64,000 nt of DNA from Mesorhizobium sp. M2D.F.Ca.ET.226.01.1.1 (GCF_004022705.2 NZ_RZOY02000008.1:248001-312000), one strand, 5' to 3'; counted from the first letter of the stretch, positions 17,436-26,179 are shown. Notes: generated from the sequence alone by a model not told the origin. Translations and numbers: made by a program.

Positions 17436-17463
17436 CGTCGCCGACAGGCTTGTCGGCGGCGAC
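17436..17463 (+). terminator. Hairpin after the RND permease
   Basis: CGCCGACA (17439-17446) pairs perfectly with TGTCGGCG (17451-17458) around a GGCT loop, with weaker flanking pairs. There is no T-run, so it could be a weak terminator or an mRNA-stabilising hairpin. Confidence 0.45.
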
Positions 17464-17575
17464 ACCACAACCGCGGGCACGGCGCTCGTGGCTCACCTGG
17501 CGGCACAGGCGGGTTCGACCCGGCCTGCCGCTCAATCCTCCCGCTAGACTTCAACCAACATCTGGAGAAACCCAC

Positions 17576-17908
17576 ATGACTATGAAATCCCTGAAGAAAT
17601 ACCGCTCGGCAGCAGCCCTGCTCGCCCTCGCGCTCACCACCTTCGAGATCGTCGGCAGCGCCGTGCCAGCGCTGTCGCTGGTCGGCACCGCCGAGGCCCG
17701 CATCGGCGCGCCCTGGACGCCGCGCAGCGCCGCCGGCGTTGCCCGGCGTACCGCCACGTGGCGCGTGCTGCGGCACACCACGGCCTGGGTCGCCACGCTG
17801 CCCGCCGGCTGCGTGCGCACCAAGGTCAACGGCTTCGACGTGTGGCGCTGCGGCGGCACCTACTACCGGCTCTATCAGGGCCGCTACATCGTGGTCGTGG
17901 CCGATTGA
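17576..17908 (+). CDS. Small secreted protein of unknown function
   Basis: A 110-aa protein with a basic N-terminus and a hydrophobic stretch (residues 13-34), then LVGTAEARIG, consistent with a signal peptide cut after about residue 41. The mature part ends in a Cys-pair segment GCVRTKVNGF-DVWRCGGTYYRLYQ and then a hydrophobic tail, YIVVVAD. Similar short exported proteins with CGGTYY-like ends are common in rhizobia, with no known function. Start at 17576 has TGGAG 8 bp upstream. The 3' end overlaps the convergent regulator gene by 25 bp. Confidence 0.72.
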   Translation: MTMKSLKKYRSAAALLALALTTFEIVGSAVPALSLVGTAEARIGAPWTPRSAAGVARRTATWRVLRHTTAWVATLPAGCVRTKVNGFDVWRCGGTYYRLYQGRYIVVVAD

Positions 17909-19419
17909 TCCGCCCCGGGCGGAATCTCGCCGAGGGCAAGTCTGACGCCTTCGGCGAGATGCTCGGCATCGGCCTGGTTCTCGAACGGCACGCCGCGCAA
18001 GGCATAATCGAGCGGCGAGAACGGATCGCCCTCGCCGATCAGGGAGATCTGCCGACGCGCCTTTTCCATCTCGCCCATCTGGGCATAGCAAGCCGCCAGC
18101 CGCGTGCGGATCCACGGGGCCGGACGCGTCGCCAGCTCCAGCGCGTCGGCCGCCTGCCGGTATTCCCCCATCATGTAGAGCGCCAGCGCGCGGTCGAACT
18201 GGTACCAGTGCGGGTGCAAGGGATCGATGCGGATGCCGCGCGCGAGCCAGGTCAGCGCCTCGAGCGGCCGCCCCCGCATGGTGAGCAGCATGCCCATCTG
18301 CTCGATGCTGTCGGCATCATAGGGGTTGAGCTGCAGCGCGATGCGCATGTGATGCTCGGCCGCCTCGTGGTCGCGCATATAGAGGCGGATCAGCGACTGC
18401 ACGCGGTGTCCCGTCGGCTGGTCCGGCGAGAGCGCCAAGCCCTTGTCGGCAAGGTCGCGCGCATTTTCCAGAACCGCATCGCTGGCGCGTCCGAACTCGC
18501 CGTCCAAGGCCCGCACCAGCCCGAGATAGGTATAGGCAAGGCCATAGTTCGGATCCTTGGCGATCGCGGCCTCGAACAGGGCTTCGGCGCTTCGCTGGTC
18601 GGTCTGGGCGGGATCACGCAGCATCGCGAAGCCGCGCAGCAGCAGCTCATAGGCGGCAAGGCTGGTGACGGGCTTGCGTGACGCCTGCTCCAGCCCGGCA
18701 TTGGCGACACGGGTGACCAGCCGGCTGACGATCTGCTCGACGATCTCGCGTTCGATCGCGAACAGCCCTTCGCCATGCGATTGGAATCGGTCGCCCCAGA
18801 GCTGGCTGCCGGTGGCGATGTCCACCAGACTGACCGCAACCACGACATGCTCGCCCTGCCGGCGCAGTGACCCTTCGACCAAATAGTCCGCGCCGATGCG
18901 GGCGCGGATCTGCGGCCACTCGGCGCGGCCAAAGGAGGCGAAAGAGAAGCTGGAGTTGCGCGCCAGCACCGTGACCGTGCCGAAGCGCGCGACACCGTTG
19001 ATCAGGTCCTCGGCGAAGCCGTCGACCATCGCCTCGTCGGCCGGATCGCCGCTCTCATTGCGGAAGCGCACCACCGCGACGATCGGCTGGGTGCTGATCT
19101 CCGGCGCCGCTTCGGCTTCCGCGGCCAGCATGTAGCCGCGCTTGGAAACTGTGCGCACCATATCGTCGCCCAGCACCTTGCGGATTTCGCGCACCGACTG
19201 GGTGAGCGAATCCTCGGTGACATAGACGCCGGGCCAGACGACATCCATCAGCTCCGATTTCGGCACGACGCGGCCCATGTTGCGGGCAAGATGCGAAAGC
19301 AGCGCATAGGATTTCGGGCGCAGGAACAGAGGCTCGTGGACGCCGCGCAGCGTGCCCATGGCGAGGTCGAGCGTGAACCCGCCAAACCGGAAGACCTGAT
19401 CGGCCGTCGCCGTCGTCAT
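17884..19419 (-). CDS. Winged-helix DNA-binding and TPR regulator (CadC/TolB-like type)
   Basis: A 511-aa cytosolic regulator. Residues about 8-95 form an OmpR/CadC-type winged helix (LRPKSYALLSHLARNMGRVV, then VTEDSLTQSVREIRKVLGD). Residues about 118-230 resemble the TolB-like domain found in rhizobial adenylate-cyclase-type proteins (PIVAVVRFRN, ADYLVEGSLRR). The rest is TPR-like helical repeats (about 270-490). No transmembrane segment, unlike true CadC. Start at 19419 has GGAAGGGG upstream; a longer ORF to 19710 runs through the divergent promoter region. It is divergent from the AraC gene at 19568, so the 148-bp gap may be shared control DNA. Target genes unknown. Confidence 0.82.
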   Translation of the reverse strand: MTTATADQVFRFGGFTLDLAMGTLRGVHEPLFLRPKSYALLSHLARNMGRVVPKSELMDVVWPGVYVTEDSLTQSVREIRKVLGDDMVRTVSKRGYMLAAEAEAAPEISTQPIVAVVRFRNESGDPADEAMVDGFAEDLINGVARFGTVTVLARNSSFSFASFGRAEWPQIRARIGADYLVEGSLRRQGEHVVVAVSLVDIATGSQLWGDRFQSHGEGLFAIEREIVEQIVSRLVTRVANAGLEQASRKPVTSLAAYELLLRGFAMLRDPAQTDQRSAEALFEAAIAKDPNYGLAYTYLGLVRALDGEFGRASDAVLENARDLADKGLALSPDQPTGHRVQSLIRLYMRDHEAAEHHMRIALQLNPYDADSIEQMGMLLTMRGRPLEALTWLARGIRIDPLHPHWYQFDRALALYMMGEYRQAADALELATRPAPWIRTRLAACYAQMGEMEKARRQISLIGEGDPFSPLDYALRGVPFENQADAEHLAEGVRLALGEIPPGADQSATTTM

Positions 19420-19567
19420 CGGGACACCCCTTCCCGCCTGCCGCGCATAATGCCAAGTCGCTCCACTCGACCCGGCATGCGCGTTGCCATTATTGCTCAC
19501 TGCGCAATTTCGATCAAACTGGCAGTCGGGGCGGCGGCTAGGGTCGCCGCGCCAAATGCGAGGAGCC

Positions 19568-20401
19568 ATGAACCCGACCGAGAAAGCGCTCTGGTTTGTC
19601 GAAAGCCATCTGCCGGATGCGATCTCGCTAGACGACGTCGCGACAAGCAGCGGCGTGTCGCGCTTCCACGTGACGCGGGCCTTCGGCGCGGCCACAGGGC
19701 GGTCGGTCATGGGCTATATGCGGGCGCGCAGGCTCAGCGAAGCGGCGCGCAAGCTTGCCGGCGGCGCGCCCGACATTCTCTCGGTCGCGCTCGATGTCGG
19801 CTATGGTTCGCATGAGGCGTTCACGCGGGCTTTTCGCGATGCGTTCGGCACCACGCCGGAACTGGTGCGCGCGCAAGGCTCGACCCGAAACCTCGATCTC
19901 GTGGAGCCTATCCTCATGGACAGTTCACTTCTCACCACGCTCGAGCCGCCGCGCTTCGAGACCAGCCGCCCGTTTCTCGTCGCCGGGCTCGGCGAGCGCT
20001 ACAGCTGCGAGACCAGCGCCGGCATCCCGATGCAATGGCAGCGTTTCGCGCCCTATATCGGCAACATTCCCGGCGAGGTGCCGGGCGTCTTCTACGGCGT
20101 CTGCCTCAACGGCGACGACGCCGGCAATTTCGACTATGTGGTGGGCATCGAGGTGAAGGATTTCTCGGATCTGCCGAAGGACTTTTACCGCGTGCGGGTG
20201 CCGGCGCAGAAATATGCGGTGTTCGCGCATCGCGAGCACATCTCGACCATCCGCCGCACCGTCAACACGATCTGGAACAAATGGCTGCCTGCCTCCGGCC
20301 ACGAGATCGCCGACGCACCGGAATTCGAGCGCTACGGCCCCGAGTTCGACGCGCACACCGGCAATGGCGGGCTAGAGATCTGGGTGCCGGTGAAGGGCTG
20401 A
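19568..20401 (+). CDS. AraC-family regulator with GyrI-like ligand domain
   Basis: A 277-aa regulator in the Rob arrangement. The double-HTH AraC DNA-binding domain is at the N-terminus (about 5-105, with VATSSGVSRFHVTRAFGAATG and VALDVGYGSHEAFTRAFRDAFG). A GyrI/SoxS-like effector-binding domain follows (about 120-277, with DFSDLPKDFYRVRVPAQKYAVF). Such domains bind small amphipathic or cationic compounds and often control efflux and stress genes. Start at 19568 follows GAGGAG with very short spacing. The adjacent genes are the wHTH-TPR regulator (divergent) and, after a repeat, a MarR-GNAT fusion. Confidence 0.88.
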   Translation: MNPTEKALWFVESHLPDAISLDDVATSSGVSRFHVTRAFGAATGRSVMGYMRARRLSEAARKLAGGAPDILSVALDVGYGSHEAFTRAFRDAFGTTPELVRAQGSTRNLDLVEPILMDSSLLTTLEPPRFETSRPFLVAGLGERYSCETSAGIPMQWQRFAPYIGNIPGEVPGVFYGVCLNGDDAGNFDYVVGIEVKDFSDLPKDFYRVRVPAQKYAVFAHREHISTIRRTVNTIWNKWLPASGHEIADAPEFERYGPEFDAHTGNGGLEIWVPVKG

Positions 20402-20409
20402 GACGCCTT

Positions 20410-20562
20410 CCCTTCTCCCCTTGCGGGAGAAGGTGGATCGGCGCGCAGCGCCGAGACGGATGAGGGGTGTTCCAGCGAAGCGAGACGTCGGCATTCCCTG
20501 GAGCACCCCTCATCCGACCGAGCTTCGCTCGGCCACCTTCCCCCACAAGGGGGGAAGGGAAG
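20410..20562. repeat. Palindromic intergenic repeat, type A (copy 1)
   Basis: Imperfect palindrome with outer arms CCCTTCTCCCCTTGCGGGAG and a matching AAGGGGGGAAGGG end, and inner arms GGATGAGGGGTG and CACCCCTCATCC. It fills the gap between two convergent genes. A second copy lies at 41878-42023. The pattern matches the RIME-like intergenic mosaic elements described in rhizobia. Confidence 0.85.
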
Positions 20563-20564
20563 AA

Positions 20565-21500
20565 CTAAAGCTCCAGGTTCCAGGTCTGGCCGACAAGGTC
20601 CTTGCCGAAGGAATGGTGCCTTTCTTCATCGACCAGCTTGAAGCCGGCGGCCTGGTAGATGCGGCGGGCCGAGCCCAGTATGTCGTTGGTCCAGAGCGTC
20701 AGCGTCCGGTAACCCTTGGCGCGGGCGAAGGTGATGCATTCATCGACCAGCCGCCGGCCGATGCCGAGGCCGCGCGCGGAGGGCTCGACGTAGAGGAGCC
20801 TGAGCTTCGCCACCTTCGGCGATTTGCGCACGACGAAGACCGAGCCGACCACCTCGCCTTCGCGCTCGGCGATCCAGCTGCGCTCCCATTGCGGAACGAA
20901 ATTCTTGACGAACTCGCCGAGGATCTCGGCGACCAGCGCCTCGTAGGTTTCGTCCCAGCCATACTCCTCAGCGTAGAGCATGCCCTGGCGGCGCGTGACC
21001 CAGCCGATGTCGCCGACCTGCAGCGGCCGCAGAATATAGGGCACCTTGGGTTCGGGCCTGTCGCCAAGCAGGTCCTGCACGGTGCGCATGGCCTTGACCA
21101 GCCGCTCCTGGTCAGCGGGCGCCAGACGGTCGAGCAGCGCGCGCACCTGGTCGTGCGAATCCTGGTTGAGCGGCGCAAAAGCCTCTCGTCCCGCGGGCGT
21201 CAGCGCGATCGAAGACCGGCGCGCGTCCGCCTCGCTTGCCTCGCGTTCGACCAGGCCGCGCTCCTCGAATTTCTTCAAGAGGCGGCTGACATAGCCCGGG
21301 TCGAGACCGAGATCGCGAACCAGGTCGCTGGCAACGAGGCCGTCGCGGTGGGCAAGCTCATAAAGCACCCGCGCCTCGGTCAGCGAGAAGCTGCTTTTCA
21401 GCCAGCTTTCCTCGAGCACGCCGATCTGGCGGGTGTAGAAGCGGTTGAAGGCGCGCACGGTATCGATGCGTTCCTTGCCGGGGTGATCGTGGATGGTCAT
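20565..21500 (-). CDS. MarR-type regulator fused to GNAT acetyltransferase
   Basis: A 311-aa fusion. Residues about 10-145 are a MarR winged helix (LVASDLVRDLGLDPGYVSRLLKKFEERG, wing with SEADARRSSIALT). Residues about 155-311 are an N-acetyltransferase with the acetyl-CoA loop RGLGIG (243-248) and a final YQAAGFKLVDEE block. Start at 21500 is fixed by AGGAGG with a 7-bp spacing; a longer reading to 21530 is not needed. A perfect 13-bp palindrome lies upstream. Such fusions are widespread in proteobacteria, and the substrate of the acetyltransferase is generally unknown. Confidence 0.9.
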   Translation of the reverse strand: MTIHDHPGKERIDTVRAFNRFYTRQIGVLEESWLKSSFSLTEARVLYELAHRDGLVASDLVRDLGLDPGYVSRLLKKFEERGLVEREASEADARRSSIALTPAGREAFAPLNQDSHDQVRALLDRLAPADQERLVKAMRTVQDLLGDRPEPKVPYILRPLQVGDIGWVTRRQGMLYAEEYGWDETYEALVAEILGEFVKNFVPQWERSWIAEREGEVVGSVFVVRKSPKVAKLRLLYVEPSARGLGIGRRLVDECITFARAKGYRTLTLWTNDILGSARRIYQAAGFKLVDEERHHSFGKDLVGQTWNLEL

Positions 21501-21538
21501 GGGAAGTCCTCCTGCCTTGGACAGGATCAATCATTTAG

Positions 21539-21551
21539 TTGACTGAGTCAA
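21539..21551. promoter_or_regulatory. Palindrome upstream of the MarR-GNAT gene
   Basis: TTGACT-G-AGTCAA is a perfect 6+1+6 inverted repeat about 38 bp before the start codon at 21500. It is a plausible operator for autoregulation by the MarR half. Confidence 0.55.
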
Positions 21552-21639
21552 TTAATTCTTGAAACGACCCCCGGCGATCACGCGAACCGGTATCTCGACA
21601 GTCTCGCCGAGTATGGCAAGATAGCTGCGGAGACGTGCG

Positions 21640-21816
21640 ATGGAAAACATTCGACCCATTAATAACGAGGCTGAGTACGACTGTGCGATTGCCGAGATTG
21701 CTCCCTATTTCGATAATGAACCGGTTGCAGATAGCCCTGAAGCCTATCGCTTTGACGTTCTAGCCACCCTGATCGAGGCTTACGAAACCAAGCATTATCC
21801 GATTGGGGCTAAATAG
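21640..21816 (+). CDS. Short HigA-like antitoxin N-terminal piece (58 aa)
   Basis: Reads MENIRPINNEAEYDCAIAEI and ends FDVLATLIEAYETKHYPIGAK. The RPI-N-EAEYD opening and the LATLIEAYE-KHYPI segment match the N-terminal dimerisation part of HigA/COG5499-type antitoxins. Those normally continue with a Pro-rich linker and an HTH domain, both absent here. The frame stops 2 bp before the stop of the convergent aldolase-like gene. Base composition is AT-richer than the neighbours. No HigB toxin gene is recognised next to it, so it is probably a truncated remnant, although it could still be translated. Confidence 0.6.
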   Translation: MENIRPINNEAEYDCAIAEIAPYFDNEPVADSPEAYRFDVLATLIEAYETKHYPIGAK

Positions 21817-21818
21817 CC

Positions 21819-22955
21819 CTAGCCCATCGGCAGCACCGGCCAGAACTCCACGATCCGTCCTTCGGCAAACACCGCAATCGCCCCGAAATGCTGCAGCACC
21901 GCCTCGCTCTGCGTCGGCCGCAGGAAGGCATAGTCCCCGGGCTTCACATCCGCGCTCGCCGGCAGGCCCATGAATTGCTGGTTGGACGACAGCCCGATCA
22001 GGCCGTTCGGCTTCATGCCTTCGGGGAACACCGGTTCGGCCATCCACTTGCCGCCATAGAGATAGCAGCCCTTGCGCGGGAAGAGGCCAAGCGCTTGCAA
22101 CGCCCTGGAAACCGCCGGGGGACCGGGCAGCATCGGATCCAGCGCCTTGAGGATCGGCGTGGCGATGAAGGCCGCCGGCTGAAAACCGCCCAGGCCGGGC
22201 GTGTCGAAGTCGCTGGGCAGGACGAAGGCCGAGCCGATCGACACTTCATTGGCGACGCCGCCGCCATGCAGCAGCGCCGTCTTCGAGCCGCCGATGTTCA
22301 AGGTGCGGCGCTGGTCCGGATCGAGGGAGGTGACGAACTCGGCGGCCTTGGCCGAAGCCTGCTTCAGCGCCTTGGCCGTACCGCCGAACAGGCCCGGTAT
22401 CTCCGGCGCATGCGCCTCATAGGCCATGATGCCTTCGCAGCGCAGGCGTTCCGGTATCGTCAGCGCCCTGATCTCGGCGGGGCTCGAAAAACCGCCGCGA
22501 TGCAGGCCGACATCGACCTCGAAAGCGATGCGCAACTCGGTGTCGAGCGCGGAAGCGAGTGCACCATATTCGGTCAGCCGCTCAGGCGCGTCGATCAGCC
22601 AGCAGACACGCGACCACCAGCCGGCGCTGCCTTGGGTCAGCGCTGCCCTGGCGGCGCCGACCGGCATTGGCTTGCCGTAGAGCAGATCGCCCTCGGGAAA
22701 AGCGTCGAGCACGGCCTGCGTCACCGGCGGATGGAAGGTCATGAAGCGGTTGGTGCCAAGCGCCCTGGCGATGTGCGAAAGGAGCGGCATGCAAGGCAGC
22801 GACTTGTCGACCAGCCGCACCGCGAGACCCGGCGCCAGCCTCTTTTTCAACTGCGCGATGTTGCCGTCCAGCCGGTCGCGGTCGAGCACCAGGCAGGGCC
22901 GGAAAATGTCCGCGGCCTGCAATGCCTTAGATAGCTCGATGAAATAGGCGCTCAT
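21819..22955 (-). CDS. Alanine racemase-fold PLP enzyme, D-threonine aldolase/D-serine dehydratase-like
   Basis: A 378-aa PLP protein of the COG3616 type. The N-terminal barrel has the PLP lysine in VDKSLPCMPL (K51). The segment GGSKTALLHGG is near the phosphate site. A C-terminal beta domain with LRPTQSEAVLQHFGAI carries the His used for metal binding in D-threonine aldolases. It would act on a D-amino or beta-hydroxy amino acid. Start at 22955 overlaps the stop of the upstream flavoprotein gene (ATGA), so it is the third gene of an MFS-oxidase-PLP operon. The exact reaction (aldol cleavage, dehydration or racemisation) is not resolved. Confidence 0.82.
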   Translation of the reverse strand: MSAYFIELSKALQAADIFRPCLVLDRDRLDGNIAQLKKRLAPGLAVRLVDKSLPCMPLLSHIARALGTNRFMTFHPPVTQAVLDAFPEGDLLYGKPMPVGAARAALTQGSAGWWSRVCWLIDAPERLTEYGALASALDTELRIAFEVDVGLHRGGFSSPAEIRALTIPERLRCEGIMAYEAHAPEIPGLFGGTAKALKQASAKAAEFVTSLDPDQRRTLNIGGSKTALLHGGGVANEVSIGSAFVLPSDFDTPGLGGFQPAAFIATPILKALDPMLPGPPAVSRALQALGLFPRKGCYLYGGKWMAEPVFPEGMKPNGLIGLSSNQQFMGLPASADVKPGDYAFLRPTQSEAVLQHFGAIAVFAEGRIVEFWPVLPMG

Positions 22956-24232
22956 CGTTCGATGCCGAACAGGCCGGCCATATAGGGCGACACGAAACGG
23001 TTGTCCGGATCGATGTCGTGGCGCACGGCAAGCGCCTCGTCCCAGCGCGGATAGATCTTCTTGAAATCCGCCGCCTTCAGGCTGTGCATCTTGCCCCAAT
23101 GCGGCCGGCCGCCATATCTGCGGAAGATCGGCTCGGCGGCTCGCATGAAAGGCAACGGATCGCTCGCCGCATCGTGGTGGATGGCGATCGAGCAGGTCAA
23201 CCTCTTGTGGAAGGGCGAAAGCCAGAATTCGTCGGGCGCCACCGAACGCACCTCCATCGGGAAATAGACTTCCGGAAAGTGCTTTTCCGTCAGCGCGATG
23301 ATCTCGGCCAAGGCCTTCGGACCTTCCTCGTAAGGCAGGTGGTACTCCATCTCGTTGAATTTGGTTTGACGGTCGCTGGCGTAGACGTTGAGCCAGTCCT
23401 GCACATAGTCCTCCGAGGGCACCTTCTTCACCGCGCCCTTGATCAGCGCCCGCCGCAGCGACGGCAGCCAGCGCAAGACGGTGCGCAGCTTGCGCAAGGT
23501 CGCCAGCCCCTCCTCGTCGTTCTCGGTCGGCCGCGGCGTGGGCGCCGCGTCGCTGAGATCGCTGGCGATGAACTGGGCGTAGCCGGAAAACGGGATGTAG
23601 TAGAATTCGGCCGAACGATGCGCCGCCATCATCTTTTCAAAATCGCGCAGCATGTCGCCGATCGGCAGCACCCATTTGCGCCGGCGCAGCCGGTAGGTCG
23701 CGATGTTGTTCATCGTCACTTCAGTAAGCACGCCGAAGCTGCCCAGTGCGACGCCGGTGGCGTGGATCATGTTCTGGTCGCTCGCCCGGCTGTATTCGCG
23801 CAGCTTGCCCTGCCCGTCGACGAGTTGCACCGCCTCGAGCTGCGTGTGATAGGCGCCGAGCGTCGGGCCGGAGCCATGCGTTGCCGTGCCCAGCGCGCCG
23901 CCGATCGCCTGCTTGTCGATATCGCCCATATTGGGCAGGCCCTGGCCGATGTCCTGCAGGATGTGCATCAGGGCGCCGAGCCTGGTTCCCGCCCTCACCC
24001 GTGCCCGGTTGTTCGCGGCATCATGCGAGACCAGCCCCTCGATCTTCTCCAGCGAGACGATGGTGCCGTCCGACTGCACCAGCGGTGTGAAGGAATGGCC
24101 GGCACCCACGACGCGCAGCGGACGGGGCGCCGAGCGCACCAGCTCGGCCAGTTCGCCGACATCGGCCGGGGTCGGGATCGATTTCGGGCATGCTGTGACG
24201 AAACCCGACCAGTTGCTCCAGGCGTTTGCCAT
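22952..24232 (-). CDS. FAD-linked oxidase, D-arabinono-1,4-lactone oxidase/aldonolactone oxidase-like
   Basis: A 426-aa flavoprotein of the VAO superfamily. The FAD-binding domain (about 15-185) has VVGAGHSF (41-48), where H46 corresponds to the usual flavin-linking histidine, and GTATHGSGPTLG. The C-terminal ALO domain ends with RPHWGKMHSL (H about 378) and DPDNRFVSPYM. It should oxidise a sugar lactone or polyol, reducing oxygen or a carrier. Start at 24232 has GGGAGG 6 bp upstream; a TTG at 24250 that overlaps the MFS stop is less likely. It is the middle gene of the operon. Confidence 0.86.
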   Translation of the reverse strand: MANAWSNWSGFVTACPKSIPTPADVGELAELVRSAPRPLRVVGAGHSFTPLVQSDGTIVSLEKIEGLVSHDAANNRARVRAGTRLGALMHILQDIGQGLPNMGDIDKQAIGGALGTATHGSGPTLGAYHTQLEAVQLVDGQGKLREYSRASDQNMIHATGVALGSFGVLTEVTMNNIATYRLRRRKWVLPIGDMLRDFEKMMAAHRSAEFYYIPFSGYAQFIASDLSDAAPTPRPTENDEEGLATLRKLRTVLRWLPSLRRALIKGAVKKVPSEDYVQDWLNVYASDRQTKFNEMEYHLPYEEGPKALAEIIALTEKHFPEVYFPMEVRSVAPDEFWLSPFHKRLTCSIAIHHDAASDPLPFMRAAEPIFRRYGGRPHWGKMHSLKAADFKKIYPRWDEALAVRHDIDPDNRFVSPYMAGLFGIER

Positions 24233-24246
24233 CCCAATCCTCCCGC

Positions 24247-25431
24247 TCAAGCCTTACCGCGCCGGCGCGCGACCAGCATGAAGACGCCGAGCAAAACCAC
24301 GCTGGCCGAAGCGGTGGCGGCGGCGAATTCAGGCACCGGCCGGAAGTTCGCGCCGTCGATCAGCAGCGAGGCGGCGATCGGGCCGATGGCGAGGCCGAAG
24401 AGTTGCGCGGCCGGCACCAGGAGCACCGCGGTTCGCGTCTCGTCGGCGGTGATGGCGAGGCGGATCTGGTAGGGCACGATGAAGAGCAGGATGAAGCCCA
24501 TCACCAGCGCCACCGCCCAGAACACCGAAAGGCGCGGGCCGGAGGCAAGCAGGATCGAGCTGATCGCCGCGACAATGCCGATGATGGTGATGGCAAAACG
24601 ATAGTCGATGCGCGCCTCGAAGACGGTCGCGGTGAGGGCGCCGATCACCTGCGCGGCAAGGCTTGCCGAAACCATCAGGCCGACGGTGCGGCTATCGATG
24701 CCAAACTGCGCGCCGATCGGCTCGAGAAAAGCCCAGACGGCGCCGAAGAACATGAAATAGCAGAAGATCGACAAGAGCGCGGTGATCGCCGGCACGGTCG
24801 CGACATTGCGAAACTGCTCTTCCTTGGGCAGGTCTGCGTAGTCATCCGGCACGGTCCAGGCGACGGCCAGCGACAGCAGGCAGACGATGCCCAGCGCGAT
24901 GAAGCCGCCGGCCGAGCCCGCTCTCGGCACCGCATAGAGCGCGAGAATCAGCGCCAGCGCGCATTGCGCCAAGGTCTGCAGCGTGACGAAATAGCCGCCG
25001 ATGCGCTCGGCCCGGCGCGAGCGGGCGATCAGCTCCGTCGCGACGGCGACCAGTCCGCCCTCCGCCAAGCCAGCCAGCGTGCGTGCGCCGATCAGCGCAT
25101 TGGGACTGCCGGCATAAGCGGTCCAGGAATTGGCGAGCGCTAAAAGCACGAGCAGCACCGCGCTCTTCCAACGTATGTTCCTGGCGGGAAGCAGCATGGC
25201 CACGATCGCGGAGCCGATGGCAATCGCGATCATCTCGGCGGTGGCGACCAGTGCCAGTTCGTCGCCGGTGACATGGCCTTCGGTGTAGAGCGCGCCGAGC
25301 AGCACCGGCTGCAGCCCAAGGATGAGCAGGCCGACCGAGCCGATCCACAGCGCAGAGGCCAGTTGCAGACCGGTCGGATTGCCGACAAGCCAATCGCCAT
25401 TTTCCGCTTGCGCGGCTTGCGATGCCGTCAC
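24247..25431 (-). CDS. MFS transporter
   Basis: A 394-aa, about 12-helix major facilitator protein. The N-half shows ALYTEGHVTGDELALVATAEMIAIAIGS and the loop LPARNIRWK; the family-typical charged loop between halves is DDYADLPKEEQ. Start is a GTG at 25431 with GGGAGG 6 bp upstream. The gene leads an operon with the lactone-oxidase-like and PLP genes and is divergent from a TetR gene, with a palindromic operator between them. It probably imports or exports the substrate or product of the two enzymes. Substrate unknown. Confidence 0.87.
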   Translation of the reverse strand: MTASQAAQAENGDWLVGNPTGLQLASALWIGSVGLLILGLQPVLLGALYTEGHVTGDELALVATAEMIAIAIGSAIVAMLLPARNIRWKSAVLLVLLALANSWTAYAGSPNALIGARTLAGLAEGGLVAVATELIARSRRAERIGGYFVTLQTLAQCALALILALYAVPRAGSAGGFIALGIVCLLSLAVAWTVPDDYADLPKEEQFRNVATVPAITALLSIFCYFMFFGAVWAFLEPIGAQFGIDSRTVGLMVSASLAAQVIGALTATVFEARIDYRFAITIIGIVAAISSILLASGPRLSVFWAVALVMGFILLFIVPYQIRLAITADETRTAVLLVPAAQLFGLAIGPIAASLLIDGANFRPVPEFAAATASASVVLLGVFMLVARRRGKA

Positions 25432-25462
25432 GAGGTGCCTCCCTTGCAGCTCGATCGAAAAA

Positions 25463-25477
25463 CTGACAAGTTGTCAG
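25463..25477. promoter_or_regulatory. Palindromic TetR operator candidate in the MFS/TetR divergent region
   Basis: CTGACAA-G-TTGTCAG is a perfect 7+1+7 inverted repeat located 32 bp before the MFS start and 67 bp before the TetR start. It probably lets the TetR protein control both directions. Confidence 0.68.
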
Positions 25478-25543
25478 CATTTAGCAAAACTGATACTTGA
25501 TCATGTTTCTTGTCAACCGCGAATTTGCACTTTTCCGGGAAAG

Positions 25544-26179
25544 ATGCGGACAATGACGGATGCAAATCGAATAGCGACGGAACCCAGGCGCAGGCCGAAG
25601 CAGGAGCGCAGCCGCGAGCGCATCGACGCGATCCTTGCCACGACCATGCGGCTGATCGGCGAAAAGGGCATCGACGCGGTGACGATGAAGGAGGTCGGCG
25701 CGCTGGCCGGCGGACCGATCGCCACCGTGTATCATTACTTTCCGTCGAAGTCGGCGATCCTGGCGATGCTCTATGAGCGGTTTTCCGAGGAAAGCCGCGC
25801 GCGCTTCGGTGCGATCATCGCCGGGATAAGCGGGCCTGGCGACGTGACCGCGGCGGCCGACCGACTGCTCGACGACTATTACGGTCGCGTCGCGGCGGAC
25901 CCGGCGATCCAGGACCTGCAGAACGCCATCCAGGCCGACAAGGCGCTGCAGCATCTCGACATCGCCGAGACGCGGCACCAGGCGAAGATGTTCTGCGACC
26001 ATGTCGCGCCAATGCTTCAAGCCGGGAAGCGCGAGGCGTTCGGGCGCGTGGTGTTCCTGATCTTCCAGCTCGCCGGCGGCGTCGTGCGGCTGGCGTTGAC
26101 GCAGGACAAGGAGGAAGGCCGGCGCACGATCGACGACTACCGTTCGATCATCCACGCGCAGTTGCGGCTGTTTCTCTGA
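25544..26179 (+). CDS. TetR-family regulator of the MFS-oxidase operon
   Basis: A 211-aa repressor. The N-terminal HTH spans about residues 22-66, including the recognition part GPIATVYHYFPSKSAIL, preceded by RRRPKQERSRERIDAILATTMRLIGEKG. The C-terminal ligand domain is generic. Start could be 25544 or 25553; GGGA upstream does not decide, and the longer 25322 reading enters the MFS gene. It is divergent from the MFS operon across a 112-bp gap holding a perfect palindrome. Confidence 0.9.
   Translation: MRTMTDANRIATEPRRRPKQERSRERIDAILATTMRLIGEKGIDAVTMKEVGALAGGPIATVYHYFPSKSAILAMLYERFSEESRARFGAIIAGISGPGDVTAAADRLLDDYYGRVAADPAIQDLQNAIQADKALQHLDIAETRHQAKMFCDHVAPMLQAGKREAFGRVVFLIFQLAGGVVRLALTQDKEEGRRTIDDYRSIIHAQLRLFL

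Noticed and set aside
21575..21640. HigB toxin C-terminus before the HigA-like piece
   Set aside because: A frame reads HANRYLDSLAEYGKIAAET, slightly toxin-like, but it is too short and lacks conserved residues.
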